A stretch of DNA of 44,616 bases, taken from assembly GCA_023432075.1 (NCBI GenBank), contig JAEYVD010000753.1, positions 1 to 44,616 on the forward strand, written 5' to 3'. This DNA is from Pseudomonadota bacterium (lineage in GTDB: Bacteria > Pseudomonadota > Gammaproteobacteria > Burkholderiales > Burkholderiaceae_B). Positions 38,440 to 44,616 of this stretch are shown one piece after another. The translations under genes were made by a program, and so were the position numbers. Within the stretch, counting starts at the first letter, position 1. Every line of letters starts with the position of its first letter. The notes beneath the pieces were generated by a model. That model ran no database searches, was not told the origin of the DNA, and was given only the letters and a program-made list of their open reading frames with translations.

Positions 38440-39039
38440 ATGCCCAAGATCATCGACGTCATCGCGCAGACCAACTACCCGGGCGGCAAGCGGCATTACT
38501 GCCTCGTGCTGGACGTCATGCCCAAGAAGGTCTACGCACGCCACGGCCAATTCTTCATCGCGCACGACGACGGCTTCTACGATTTCCTGTCCGGCCGCGC
38601 TGGCAAGGGCGACGCGTTCGCGGGCCGCGAGTTCCACATTCAGATTGACGACGGCACCACCTTCCACTGCCAAGGCCAGGTCTGGTCGTCCGGCCATGGC
38701 GGGCATGTCTCCGAGCGCACTGTTGACGTCGGAATTGCCACAGTGGAAGAGCTGACCAAGTGCTACGTGTTCTTCGGCGGCACGGTGTCGGCTGCCAAGC
38801 TTCAGGCCTGGCTGGACGTCAACACGCCGAGCGGCAATTACCGCAAGTACGACCCAAAGCACACGTTGGAATGGCTGGACAGCGTCTTCACGTCCGGCAG
38901 CCGCCCGATCGGCGCCAAGCGCGCGCGCCAGTTGCGCCGCCGCGGCGTGCGCATCTTCACGGATGACGCCGGCCGCCGTAGCTGGTCGCCCTATTACGAG
39001 CGCCGCAAGGCCGAAATCATCAAGGCGAATGCGCAATGA
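38440..39039 (+). CDS. Hypothetical protein
   Basis: A 199-aa protein (MPKIIDVIAQTNYPGGKRHY, then CLVLDVMPKKVYARHGQFFI) with a mostly beta N-terminal half and a basic helical C-terminus (GAKRARQLRRRGVRIF). A GC-rich inverted repeat, GGCCGGC/GCCGGCC (38396-38402 and 38415-38421), lies just before the gene without a T run, perhaps an attenuator or simply a hairpin in the message. Function unknown. Confidence 0.65.
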   Translation: MPKIIDVIAQTNYPGGKRHYCLVLDVMPKKVYARHGQFFIAHDDGFYDFLSGRAGKGDAFAGREFHIQIDDGTTFHCQGQVWSSGHGGHVSERTVDVGIATVEELTKCYVFFGGTVSAAKLQAWLDVNTPSGNYRKYDPKHTLEWLDSVFTSGSRPIGAKRARQLRRRGVRIFTDDAGRRSWSPYYERRKAEIIKANAQ

Positions 39040-39527
39040 TCCCCGCCATGAACCGCCAGCAGCGCCGCATGATGGAAAAGCAGCAGGCCCGCGTGCGCGC
39101 CACGCGCCGTCCTGATCGCCCGGCCCGGCTGCCCATGCTCATCAAGACCCAGCAGACCCTGGCGCCGCTGGAAGCCATCATCGACCAGATGGAGCGCGAC
39201 GGCACGGTCACGGTCGATCCGCGCGGCGTGCCGGTCTTTCACTGCGTCGCAGACGGCGAGTGGTACGCCAGCGCGCCGGCGATTGCGGGCATGGCGGACT
39301 TCTTCGACATGTGGGCGACGCGGCATGGGCGCGAATTCAAAGCGACGGCGCTGCGCCAGCTCGCCAAGCGGCTGGACGTGGGCATGCCGATCGACCGCCC
39401 GCTGATGGCCGCGCTGCACGCCGAGATTCCCGCGCTGCGCCGCATCGGCGCCGGGCTGACGCAGGCCGACGCATCGGACCTGCTGCGCCAGACGCAGATC
39501 CTGGCCGAAATGGAGGCCCGCCCGTGA
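39036..39527 (+). CDS. Hypothetical protein
   Basis: A 163-aa protein with a very basic start (MNRQQRRMMEKQQARVRATR) followed by a helical region (LIKTQQTLAPLEAIIDQMER) and a C-terminal helical domain. ATG 39036 overlaps the previous stop; a second ATG at 39048 is also possible. The stop overlaps the next gene's GTG. No family recognised. Confidence 0.65.
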   Translation: MIPAMNRQQRRMMEKQQARVRATRRPDRPARLPMLIKTQQTLAPLEAIIDQMERDGTVTVDPRGVPVFHCVADGEWYASAPAIAGMADFFDMWATRHGREFKATALRQLAKRLDVGMPIDRPLMAALHAEIPALRRIGAGLTQADASDLLRQTQILAEMEARP

Positions 39528-39667
39528 TCCCCGACTACTGCGACCCGCTGGACGACGCCGCCGAGCGCGCGTTTCACCGCCGGATGCTGTGGCGCCTGGG
39601 CGCGCTGACCGCCGCCGCGCTGGCCATCGTCCTGTACTTCCTCTATCCCATCGTCACTGGAGCGTGA
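39524..39667 (+). CDS. 47-aa membrane microprotein
   Basis: GTG 39524 lies in a GTGA overlap with the previous stop. The product has a soluble head (IPDYCDPLDDAAERAFHRRM) and a single hydrophobic helix (about 25-43, LGALTAAALAIVLYFLYPIV). The coupling and the helix make it a likely small membrane protein. Function unknown. Confidence 0.6.
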   Translation: MIPDYCDPLDDAAERAFHRRMLWRLGALTAAALAIVLYFLYPIVTGA

Positions 39668-39671
39668 ACAA

Positions 39672-40397
39672 ATGACACAACAACCCAGCCTGTTCCGCAA
39701 GAAGCCCGTGACCGTGCAGGCGGTCCAGTACCCCTGCGCTCATCCGGCTCTGCGCCGCTGTGACTGCAATGGGAATTCGGCCTGCTCCAGTTGCGGGCTC
39801 GAATACATCGAAACGCTGGAAGGCTGCATGAACGTGTCCCCCGGCGACTGGATTATCACGGGCGTGCAGGGCGAGCATTACCCCTGCAAGCCGGATATCT
39901 TCGCTGCGACCTACGAGGACGCCTCCAAGCGACCTCTGTCTCTTGGCGTGGTCTTGGGCCTCGGGGAATACATCATTCAACACACGGCACCCGACGAGCC
40001 GGCCCAGATCGTCTTTTCGGAGGCTACACAAGAAGACCGGGAAACCAGAACCGTGGGCGACCTCAAAGAAAATGAGCCCGCGCCTTTTGACCATTCCCGG
40101 ATTCGTGGGCAGATTCAGTTCGCGAGTGCAGCCGGGCTAGATGCCCTTGAGGTCCAGTTGCGCGAGCTTCGCAAGGTGCATTGGCCCGATACGATTGTTC
40201 CTGCTGCTCCCACCCCTCCCGCCAGCGCACAGGACGATGCGAAGGACGAGCGGCAGGCGTTTGAGGCGTGGGCCAAAAAGAAAAAGATGCCATTGGCTCG
40301 CATAGGCGAGCAATACGACGATTTCTGGGTTGACCATGCCTGGAACGGCTGGCAGGCCCGCGCCGCCCTTGCAGCCTCTCAGCAGCAGGAGGGGTGA
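39672..40397 (+). CDS. Hypothetical two-part phage protein (FRKKP/PGDxW-type N-terminus)
   Basis: A 241-aa protein. The N-terminal part (SLFRKKPVTVQAVQY, later NVSPGDWIITGVQGEHYPCK and IFAATY) is a recurrent small beta domain in phage early regions. The C-terminal part (DERQAFEAWAKKKKMPLARI, DFWVDHAWNGWQAR) is a module seen at the end of many unrelated phage proteins. Between them is a Pro/Ala-rich linker. The combination suggests domain shuffling. No enzymatic motif is visible. Confidence 0.65.
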   Translation: MTQQPSLFRKKPVTVQAVQYPCAHPALRRCDCNGNSACSSCGLEYIETLEGCMNVSPGDWIITGVQGEHYPCKPDIFAATYEDASKRPLSLGVVLGLGEYIIQHTAPDEPAQIVFSEATQEDRETRTVGDLKENEPAPFDHSRIRGQIQFASAAGLDALEVQLRELRKVHWPDTIVPAAPTPPASAQDDAKDERQAFEAWAKKKKMPLARIGEQYDDFWVDHAWNGWQARAALAASQQQEG

Positions 40398-40567
40398 TGA
40401 AACCAGCCGTCGCCGCATCCCTGTCTGCCGCCGCATCCATCGCATCCAGTGCCGTTGGCTATGCCATAGCGCACTCTGACCCTAGTCTGGGAGGCCCGAT
40501 TATCACCGCCCTCATGCTGGCTGTTGTATTTGCCGCCCTAGCCTGGGTGGCCGCCGAGAAGGATTAA
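40397..40567 (+). CDS. 56-aa membrane protein
   Basis: A 56-aa protein with two hydrophobic segments (about 4-24 and 34-51; MKPAVAASLSAAASIASSAV and the ALMLAVVFAALAWVAA region). Its ATG overlaps the previous stop (TGATG at 40395-40399). Its small size and hairpin topology resemble many early-operon membrane proteins. Function unknown. Confidence 0.6.
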   Translation: MKPAVAASLSAAASIASSAVGYAIAHSDPSLGGPIITALMLAVVFAALAWVAAEKD

Positions 40568-40571
40568 CACT

Positions 40572-41441
40572 ATGACGGACAAGACCAACACCCCCGCCCC
40601 GGCAATGAACGAAGCCACTTTGATGGACCTGGAGACGCTGGTTCAGCGCGATATCGACCGCTTCGGACCGGATATGAGTATCGGCGTTCACGCCGGGCTT
40701 CTGCGTGAAATGCTGTCCAAGCTGCGCGCCCCTGTAGCCAATCCCACTCTGCCGCTCGAACAGGCGCTGCATGAGCTGGTGAGCAAGATAGCCCCTGGAC
40801 TGGATACCGGCGATCTTCTGCAAGACGCGCAACGAACCTCTGCCATGTTGGACGCCATCCAAGCCCGCGCCGCCCTGGCAAGCGCCCCTGTAGCCGGGGA
40901 GGCGAAGGAAGATCTGGCTCCGCCCAAATGCCCGATCACTGGCCGACCGTTTTTCATGGCGATCAAACACCCCGAACTCGGCATGGTGCCGACGTATGGC
41001 GGCCCCTACGACAGCTACACCATTCCGTACATGGACGGCGAAGACAGTCAGCCCTGGCATGAGCGGGAATTGCTTGTGCGGCGCTACGACCACGACCTGG
41101 GCGGATGGCGGGACGATGAAGTGATCCCCCTGCTGGTCATCCATGAAGACGTGTTGCACGAACTGCAAGATGCCGCGCCCCAGGCCAGCGAGGCGGAACA
41201 GGCGATCATCGCCGCTTTCCTGGAACGTTCGGGGCAGTGGTTGACCAACGACGCCATCACGACGGCGGCTCGCAACGCAGCGCTGGAGGAAGCGGCGGTG
41301 GCATGCAAGGAAACCTCAATGATGAATGTCGATTCCTACTGTGGCGCTACGGCCTCGATGTGCGCCGATCGCATCCGGTCCCTCAAGCACCGCGCCGCCC
41401 TGTCCGCGCAACCGGGCGCGCAGAAGAAGGAAGGTGCATGA
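40572..41441 (+). CDS. Hypothetical protein with a DUF551-like segment
   Basis: A 289-aa protein. The N-terminus is helical (MNEATLMDLETLVQRDIDRF), the middle (about 118-200: CPITGRPFFMAIKHPELGMV, then GGPYDSYTIPYMDGEDSQPW) resembles small phage segments of the DUF551 type, and the end is again helical with several Cys. It ends at an ATGA overlap with the PP-loop ATPase gene. It looks like a shuffled, multi-part phage protein; the function is unknown. Confidence 0.6.
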   Translation: MTDKTNTPAPAMNEATLMDLETLVQRDIDRFGPDMSIGVHAGLLREMLSKLRAPVANPTLPLEQALHELVSKIAPGLDTGDLLQDAQRTSAMLDAIQARAALASAPVAGEAKEDLAPPKCPITGRPFFMAIKHPELGMVPTYGGPYDSYTIPYMDGEDSQPWHERELLVRRYDHDLGGWRDDEVIPLLVIHEDVLHELQDAAPQASEAEQAIIAAFLERSGQWLTNDAITTAARNAALEEAAVACKETSMMNVDSYCGATASMCADRIRSLKHRAALSAQPGAQKKEGA

Positions 41442-42286
41442 ACCCCTATCAGATAGATGGGCCTGCGCTGATCCAATTTAGCGGCGGCCGAACCAGCGCC
41501 TACATGCTGCGCCAGATACTCGACGCGCACCACGGCAAATTGCCCGAGGACGTGTACGTCGCGTTCCAGAACACGGGAAAGGAGCGGGAGGAAACTCTGG
41601 CCTTTATCGAGGAATGCGGCCAGCGCTGGGGCGTACCGATCACCTGGATGGAGTGGGACGGCTTCGAGAATGGAAGCCGCTCCCGCTGCCTGTTCCGGAT
41701 CGTCGACTTTAAGACCGCCAGCAGAAATGGCGAGCCGTTCGAACGCATGCTGGACGTATTGGGCATGCTTCCAAACCCCGTTGCCAGGTTGTGCACGGCA
41801 AACTTGAAAGTGAAGACTTCCCGCGCCTGGGCGCTTTCGCTGGGGTACGACTCCTGGGATGCCGTTATGGGGATCAGGGCGGATGAGCCCCGCCGCGTGG
41901 CCAGACTTGGCGCGCCTGGGCGAGACAACAGCGCAGGCATCCCGTACCTGCCGCTGGCCCGTTCTGGCGTAGCTAAGGCAGACGTGCTGGCCTTCTGGCG
42001 CAAGCAGCCGTTCGACCTGCGGCTAGATCCGGCTGGCGATCTAGGCAATTGCGACCTTTGCTTTCTGAAGTCGCGGGCCAAGATCGTTGCCGCCATTCGC
42101 CGTGAGCCGACCCGTCATGTCTGGTGGGCAAAGCAGGAATCCCGCCCGAACGGTGCGACGTTCCGATCCGACCGCCCGCGATATATCGAACTGGCCCGCG
42201 AGGCTGAATTCCAATCACGCCAGAACATCCTGCCCTACATCGAGAGCGAGGACGAAGCCCTGGCAGACTGCATGTGTGGAGACTGA
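41438..42286 (+). CDS. PP-loop ATPase, PAPS reductase/DndC-like
   Basis: A 282-aa protein of the adenine nucleotide alpha-hydrolase type. The PP-loop is FSGGRTSAY (Ser15 to Ser20), and the family pattern RLCTANLKVK (Cys119, Lys124) follows. Cys205, Cys208, Cys278 and Cys280 could hold an Fe-S cluster or zinc. Related enzymes reduce PAPS or activate sulfur for nucleic acids. The neighbouring methyltransferase and Lar genes suggest DNA or RNA modification rather than sulfate assimilation. The substrate is not determined. It overlaps the previous stop by 4 nt. Confidence 0.75.
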   Translation: MNPYQIDGPALIQFSGGRTSAYMLRQILDAHHGKLPEDVYVAFQNTGKEREETLAFIEECGQRWGVPITWMEWDGFENGSRSRCLFRIVDFKTASRNGEPFERMLDVLGMLPNPVARLCTANLKVKTSRAWALSLGYDSWDAVMGIRADEPRRVARLGAPGRDNSAGIPYLPLARSGVAKADVLAFWRKQPFDLRLDPAGDLGNCDLCFLKSRAKIVAAIRREPTRHVWWAKQESRPNGATFRSDRPRYIELAREAEFQSRQNILPYIESEDEALADCMCGD

Positions 42287-42323
42287 ACGATGACCCACCC
42301 CGACCACAAGGACGGAGGCGCGA

Positions 42324-42836
42324 ATGAGTGAAGCGACGATCTTGGACCCCTGCTGCGGCGGTCGCATGATGTGGTTTGACCGGCAGGACCAGCGCGCGCT
42401 GTTCGGCGATATCCGCAGCGAGGAACACACGCTGTGCGACGGCCGAGCCTTCAGCATCACACCGGACCTGAACATGGATTTCCGCGCCATGCCGTTCCCG
42501 GACGAGTCGTTCCGGCTGGTGGCGTTCGACCCGCCGCACCTTCGGCATGCCGGACGCGATTCCTGGCTGCGCGCCAAGTACGGCATCCTCAGCAACGACT
42601 GGCAAGAAGACCTGCGGCGCGGCTTCGCGGAGTGCTTCCGGGTTCTCAAGCCCGAAGGCATCTTGATCTTCAAGTGGAACGCCATCCAGATCCCCACGCC
42701 GCAGATCTTGGCGCTGACGCCGCACAAGCCGCTGTTCGGGCACCCCAGCGGCAAGCGTGCGGACACGCATTGGATGACGTTCATGAAGCCGCCCCATCCC
42801 AAGCCGCACAACGACGGAGGCACCGTTTATGAATGA
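42324..42836 (+). CDS. SAM-dependent DNA methyltransferase-like protein
   Basis: A 170-aa protein with motif I-like TILDPCCGGRMMWF (8-18) and a catalytic-type VAFDPPHL (Asp69-Pro-Pro-His72) at the DPPY position, as in amino-methyltransferases of DNA. It lacks a target-recognition domain, so it may be minimal or may act with a partner. The segment SEEHTLCDGRAFSITPDLNMD resembles phage MTases found next to PP-loop ATPases. A 13-aa frame (42290-42331) overlaps its start by 8 nt. Confidence 0.75.
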   Translation: MSEATILDPCCGGRMMWFDRQDQRALFGDIRSEEHTLCDGRAFSITPDLNMDFRAMPFPDESFRLVAFDPPHLRHAGRDSWLRAKYGILSNDWQEDLRRGFAECFRVLKPEGILIFKWNAIQIPTPQILALTPHKPLFGHPSGKRADTHWMTFMKPPHPKPHNDGGTVYE

Positions 42837-43146
42837 CCTGAAACCTTGCCCGTTCTGCGGCTCCGAAGCTTTCGCCACCTACAAGACCGACGACAGAGAT
42901 ATCCGCCGTCATTCTGTGCATTGCCTCGGTCGCTGCGGTGCGCAGATGGGAGGCAGTCTCGTCACGCACTACAGCGAAGAAAGCGCCGTCAACGCGTGGA
43001 ACCGCCGCGCACCCGACGGGCGCCTCACCGCCCAGCTCCGCGAGTGCGCCGAAACCCTCGGGGACGACCAGATCGACGAGCAGCGCGCCATGCGGGCCTA
43101 TGCCGATGCGATGAAGCTGCTGGATGAATTGAAGGAGCAGGGATGA
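42829..43146 (+). CDS. lar: Lar-family restriction alleviation protein
   Basis: A 105-aa protein. The N-terminal zinc ribbon (LKPCPFCGSEAF ... HCLGRCGAQMGGS) and the AVNAWNRRAP signature are diagnostic of the Lar family, which lessens type I restriction in some Rac-like prophages. The C-terminal helix (LRECAETLGDDQIDEQRAMR) is a common extension. It follows the methyltransferase in the same operon, with the starts and stops overlapping, so it fits an anti-restriction group. Confidence 0.85.
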   Translation: MNDLKPCPFCGSEAFATYKTDDRDIRRHSVHCLGRCGAQMGGSLVTHYSEESAVNAWNRRAPDGRLTAQLRECAETLGDDQIDEQRAMRAYADAMKLLDELKEQG

Positions 43147-43274
43147 CCGACGAATGCAATGGACTGATCGGCTGGCTGTTCGGCCACGACTATCGAATTG
43201 CAGTGAATGGCCGGCAACTCTACGTCGGCCACGTTTGCCGCCGGTGCGGCCACAAGATCATCAAGGAGCTGTAA
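43143..43274 (+). CDS. 43-aa Cys-x2-Cys protein
   Basis: ATG 43143 overlaps the Lar stop (ATGA). The product (MTDECNGLIGWLFGHDYRIA ... GHVCRRCGHKIIKEL) has a CRRCGH knuckle and an additional Cys and His, a possible single zinc site. Its stop overlaps the excisionase-like start by 1 nt (TAATG), so it is part of the operon. Function unknown. Confidence 0.6.
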   Translation: MTDECNGLIGWLFGHDYRIAVNGRQLYVGHVCRRCGHKIIKEL

Positions 43275-43492
43275 TGGCGCAAGTAGCCCAACACCAAACA
43301 CAGGCCGCGGCGCCGAAGCTGCTGTACCGTCTGCGCGAGGCCGAGGAAGCCCTTGGACTGTCCCGCACCATGATCTACCGGCTGATCAAGCGGGGCGACC
43401 TGGAGAAGGTCCAGATCGGCGACGCCACCCGGATCACGGTATCGAGCGTCCAGGCACTGATCGAGCGCAGCAAGCAGAAGAAGGCAGCTTAG
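43274..43492 (+). CDS. Excisionase-like HTH protein
   Basis: A 72-aa protein with a MerR/AlpA-type HTH (YRLREAEEALGLSRTMIYRL, then IKRGDLEKVQIGDATRITVSS) of the excisionase family. It is the last gene of the early left operon and lies 59 bp from the right arm sites and about 140 bp from attR. In circular phage DNA it would be close to the integrase. It should bend attR DNA and direct excision. Confidence 0.8.
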   Translation: MAQVAQHQTQAAAPKLLYRLREAEEALGLSRTMIYRLIKRGDLEKVQIGDATRITVSSVQALIERSKQKKAA

Positions 43493-43633
43493 GGGCGCGG
43501 TATCATTCCCCATCCGCCGGGAATGGCCCGCCGCCCTACCTCACGCCGACTTTGTAGCTAGATTTGTAGCTAGCGGCAGAATTTCAGAACTCGATGGCCT
43601 GAGAGCCGCATAAACAAACGATCTACAAAAATT
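43493..43633. other. attR-proximal non-coding region replacing the native xth leader
   Basis: This stretch holds CATTCCC/GGGAATG (43504-43510 and 43519-43525) without a T run, the right arm sites and then TAAACAAACGATCTACAAAAATT before the xth ATG. Unlike the left flank, it has no Shine-Dalgarno-like run before the start codon. The prophage therefore changes both promoter and leader of xth. Confidence 0.6.
43551..43573. repeat. Integrase arm-type sites, right cluster (TTTGTAGCTAG x2)
   Basis: TTTGTAGCTAG occurs at 43551-43561 and 43563-43573, a 12-bp period identical to the left cluster. In attP these lie about 70 bp from the core on the side opposite to the three left copies, giving P and P' arms. 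Confidence 0.8.
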
Positions 43634-43650
43634 ATGAAATTAGCCACCTG
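43634..43650. other. attR core (phage-supplied start of xth)
   Basis: ATGAAATTAGCCACCTG aligns with 152-168 at the left end with two mismatches (CTC versus TTA in the third codon). The phage thus carries the first codons of xth in attP and restores an intact frame on integration. Confidence 0.75.
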
Positions 43651-44416
43651 GAACGTCAACTCCCTGAACGTGCGCCTGCAACAGGTCCTGGACTGGCTTG
43701 CCGCCAATCCCGTCGACGTGCTGTGCATCCAGGAGCTCAAGCTCACCGACGACAAGTTCCCCGAGGCAGCGTTCAAGGAAGCCGGCTACCACGCCGTCTG
43801 GGCCGGCCAGAAGACCTACAACGGCGTCGCGATCATCTCGCGCATGCCCGGCACGACGATGGTGCGCAACATTCCCGGCTTTGAGGATTCGCAGCAGCGC
43901 GTGCTGGCCCTGACCTTTCCCAGCCCCGAAGGCGACGTGCGCGTCGTCTGCGCCTACTGCCCGAACGGCCAGTCGGTCGGTTCCGACAAGTACGCCTACA
44001 AGCTGGAATGGTTTGAAGCCATGCGCAAGTGGCTGGCCGACGAGATCAAGCAATTCCCCCGCCTTGCCGTGCTGGGCGACTACAACGTCGCCCCGGCCGA
44101 CGAAGACGTGCACAACCCCGAAAAGTGGGAAGGCCAGGTCCTCGTGTCCGAACCCGAACGCCAGGCCTTGCGCTCGCTGATCGACCTGGGCCTGACCGAC
44201 TCGTTCCGCCTGTTCGAGCAGCCGGAAAAGTCCTTCAGCTGGTGGGATTACCGCCAGTTTGCCTTCCGCCGCAACGCCGGCCTGCGCATCGACCACGTGC
44301 TGCTGTCCGCCCCCCTCGTCAAGCGCTGCATCGCCTGCGTCATCGACAAGGAACCCCGCCGCAACGAGCAGCCCTCAGACCACGCGCCGGTCATCGCCAC
44401 CCTGCAATTCGTCTGA
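43634..44416 (+). CDS. xth: Exodeoxyribonuclease III
   Basis: A 260-aa bacterial ExoIII-type AP endonuclease and 3'-exonuclease for base-excision repair. Asn7, Glu34 (CIQELKL), Tyr108, Asp149-Asn151 (GDYNVAP), and Asp249-His250 (SDHAPV) reproduce the expected active site. Length is normal. The first codons, through about Trp6, are phage-derived; the rest is host DNA. In the lysogen no clear ribosome-binding site precedes ATG 43634, and expression must rely on phage-side sequence or read-through of the early left operon. Confidence 0.95.
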   Translation: MKLATWNVNSLNVRLQQVLDWLAANPVDVLCIQELKLTDDKFPEAAFKEAGYHAVWAGQKTYNGVAIISRMPGTTMVRNIPGFEDSQQRVLALTFPSPEGDVRVVCAYCPNGQSVGSDKYAYKLEWFEAMRKWLADEIKQFPRLAVLGDYNVAPADEDVHNPEKWEGQVLVSEPERQALRSLIDLGLTDSFRLFEQPEKSFSWWDYRQFAFRRNAGLRIDHVLLSAPLVKRCIACVIDKEPRRNEQPSDHAPVIATLQFV

Positions 44417-44438
44417 AAAAATTTAGTGCCGTCCCGTG

Positions 44439-44468
44439 TTGCGTAGCGGGGCCGAATTCCTGTATATT
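44439..44468 (+). promoter_or_regulatory. Promoter candidate for tRNA-Ala
   Basis: TTGCGT (44439-44444), an 18-bp spacer and TATATT (44463-44468) lie about 20 bp before the tRNA. The region also contains a GC-rich discriminator-like stretch in the spacer. Confidence 0.5.
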
Positions 44469-44486
44469 TCTGCTCTTGCTTGATTT

Positions 44487-44562
<76 letters not shown>

Positions 44563-44574
44563 AATTCCAGACGG

Positions 44575-44611
44575 AAAAGCCTTGGACACTTTTGTGTGCC
44601 AAGGCTTTTTT
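44575..44611 (+). terminator. Terminator after tRNA-Ala
   Basis: AAAAGCCTTGGACAC pairs with GTGTGCCAAGGCTTTT (one bulged G) around a TTTT loop, followed by further T residues. A strong rho-independent terminator for the tRNA transcript. Confidence 0.9.
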
Positions 44612-44616
44612 GTTTC

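Overview
The window is a complete temperate prophage of about 43.5 kb with short bacterial flanks. The GC-rich sequence, the exonuclease III gene and tRNA-Ala(CGC) next to it, and the general character of the phage genes suggest a betaproteobacterium of the Alcaligenaceae (Bordetella/Achromobacter-like). The host assignment is an inference. The phage sits in the 5' end of the exonuclease III gene (xth). The left junction keeps the host ATG and the first codons of xth (152-168). The right junction carries a phage copy of the same codons (43634-43650) joined to the rest of xth, so the gene is rebuilt with a phage-supplied start. Copies of an 11-bp integrase arm-type repeat flank the phage at both ends.

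Layout, left to right. At 1-345: host flank, attL, a terminator and arm sites. At 346-2667 (+): tyrosine integrase, two small genes, then a separate promoter with a 19-bp palindrome driving a small membrane protein and a small HTH protein. At 2694-4274 (-): lysis cassette (Rz1, Rz, lysozyme-like enzyme, two holin-like proteins). At 4369-5181 (+): a secreted SGNH hydrolase on the opposite strand to the late operon. At 5185-26209 (-): late operon read right to left, with a PD-(D/E)XK nuclease, terminase, portal, MuF protein, protease/scaffold, decoration protein, DUF2184 capsid, head-tail proteins, DUF3383 sheath, tube, frameshifted chaperone, tape measure with a lysozyme domain, baseplate, fibre and a cytoplasmic SGNH hydrolase. 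This is a contractile-tailed (myovirus) particle. At 26210-26598: non-coding region. At 26640-26975 (-): a GrlR-like moron between terminators. At 27137-33162 (-): early right operon (cro, cII, ninB, YbcO-type nuclease, O-like initiator containing iterons, DnaB helicase, RusA, Q-like antiterminator). At 33246-34177 (+): cI repressor and a membrane protein. At 34319-43492 (+): early left operon with many small genes, a RecE-like exonuclease and RecT, a PP-loop ATPase/methyltransferase/Lar group, and an excisionase-like gene. At 43493-44616: attR, xth, tRNA-Ala and a terminator.

The control logic is lambda-like. Five 15-bp operators matching RCWAG-N5-CYWGY lie in the cI-cro gap (three) and before the left operon (two), and a 22-bp block is identical between the two early promoters. 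The cI and cro messages look leaderless or nearly so. A Q-like gene precedes two terminators and the late operon.

The least ordinary parts are the integration into and rebuilding of xth, a 57-aa gene antisense between cro and cII, tandem iterons inside the replication gene, a PD-(D/E)XK nuclease before the terminase, the two SGNH hydrolases of different predicted location, and the PP-loop ATPase-methyltransferase-Lar group.
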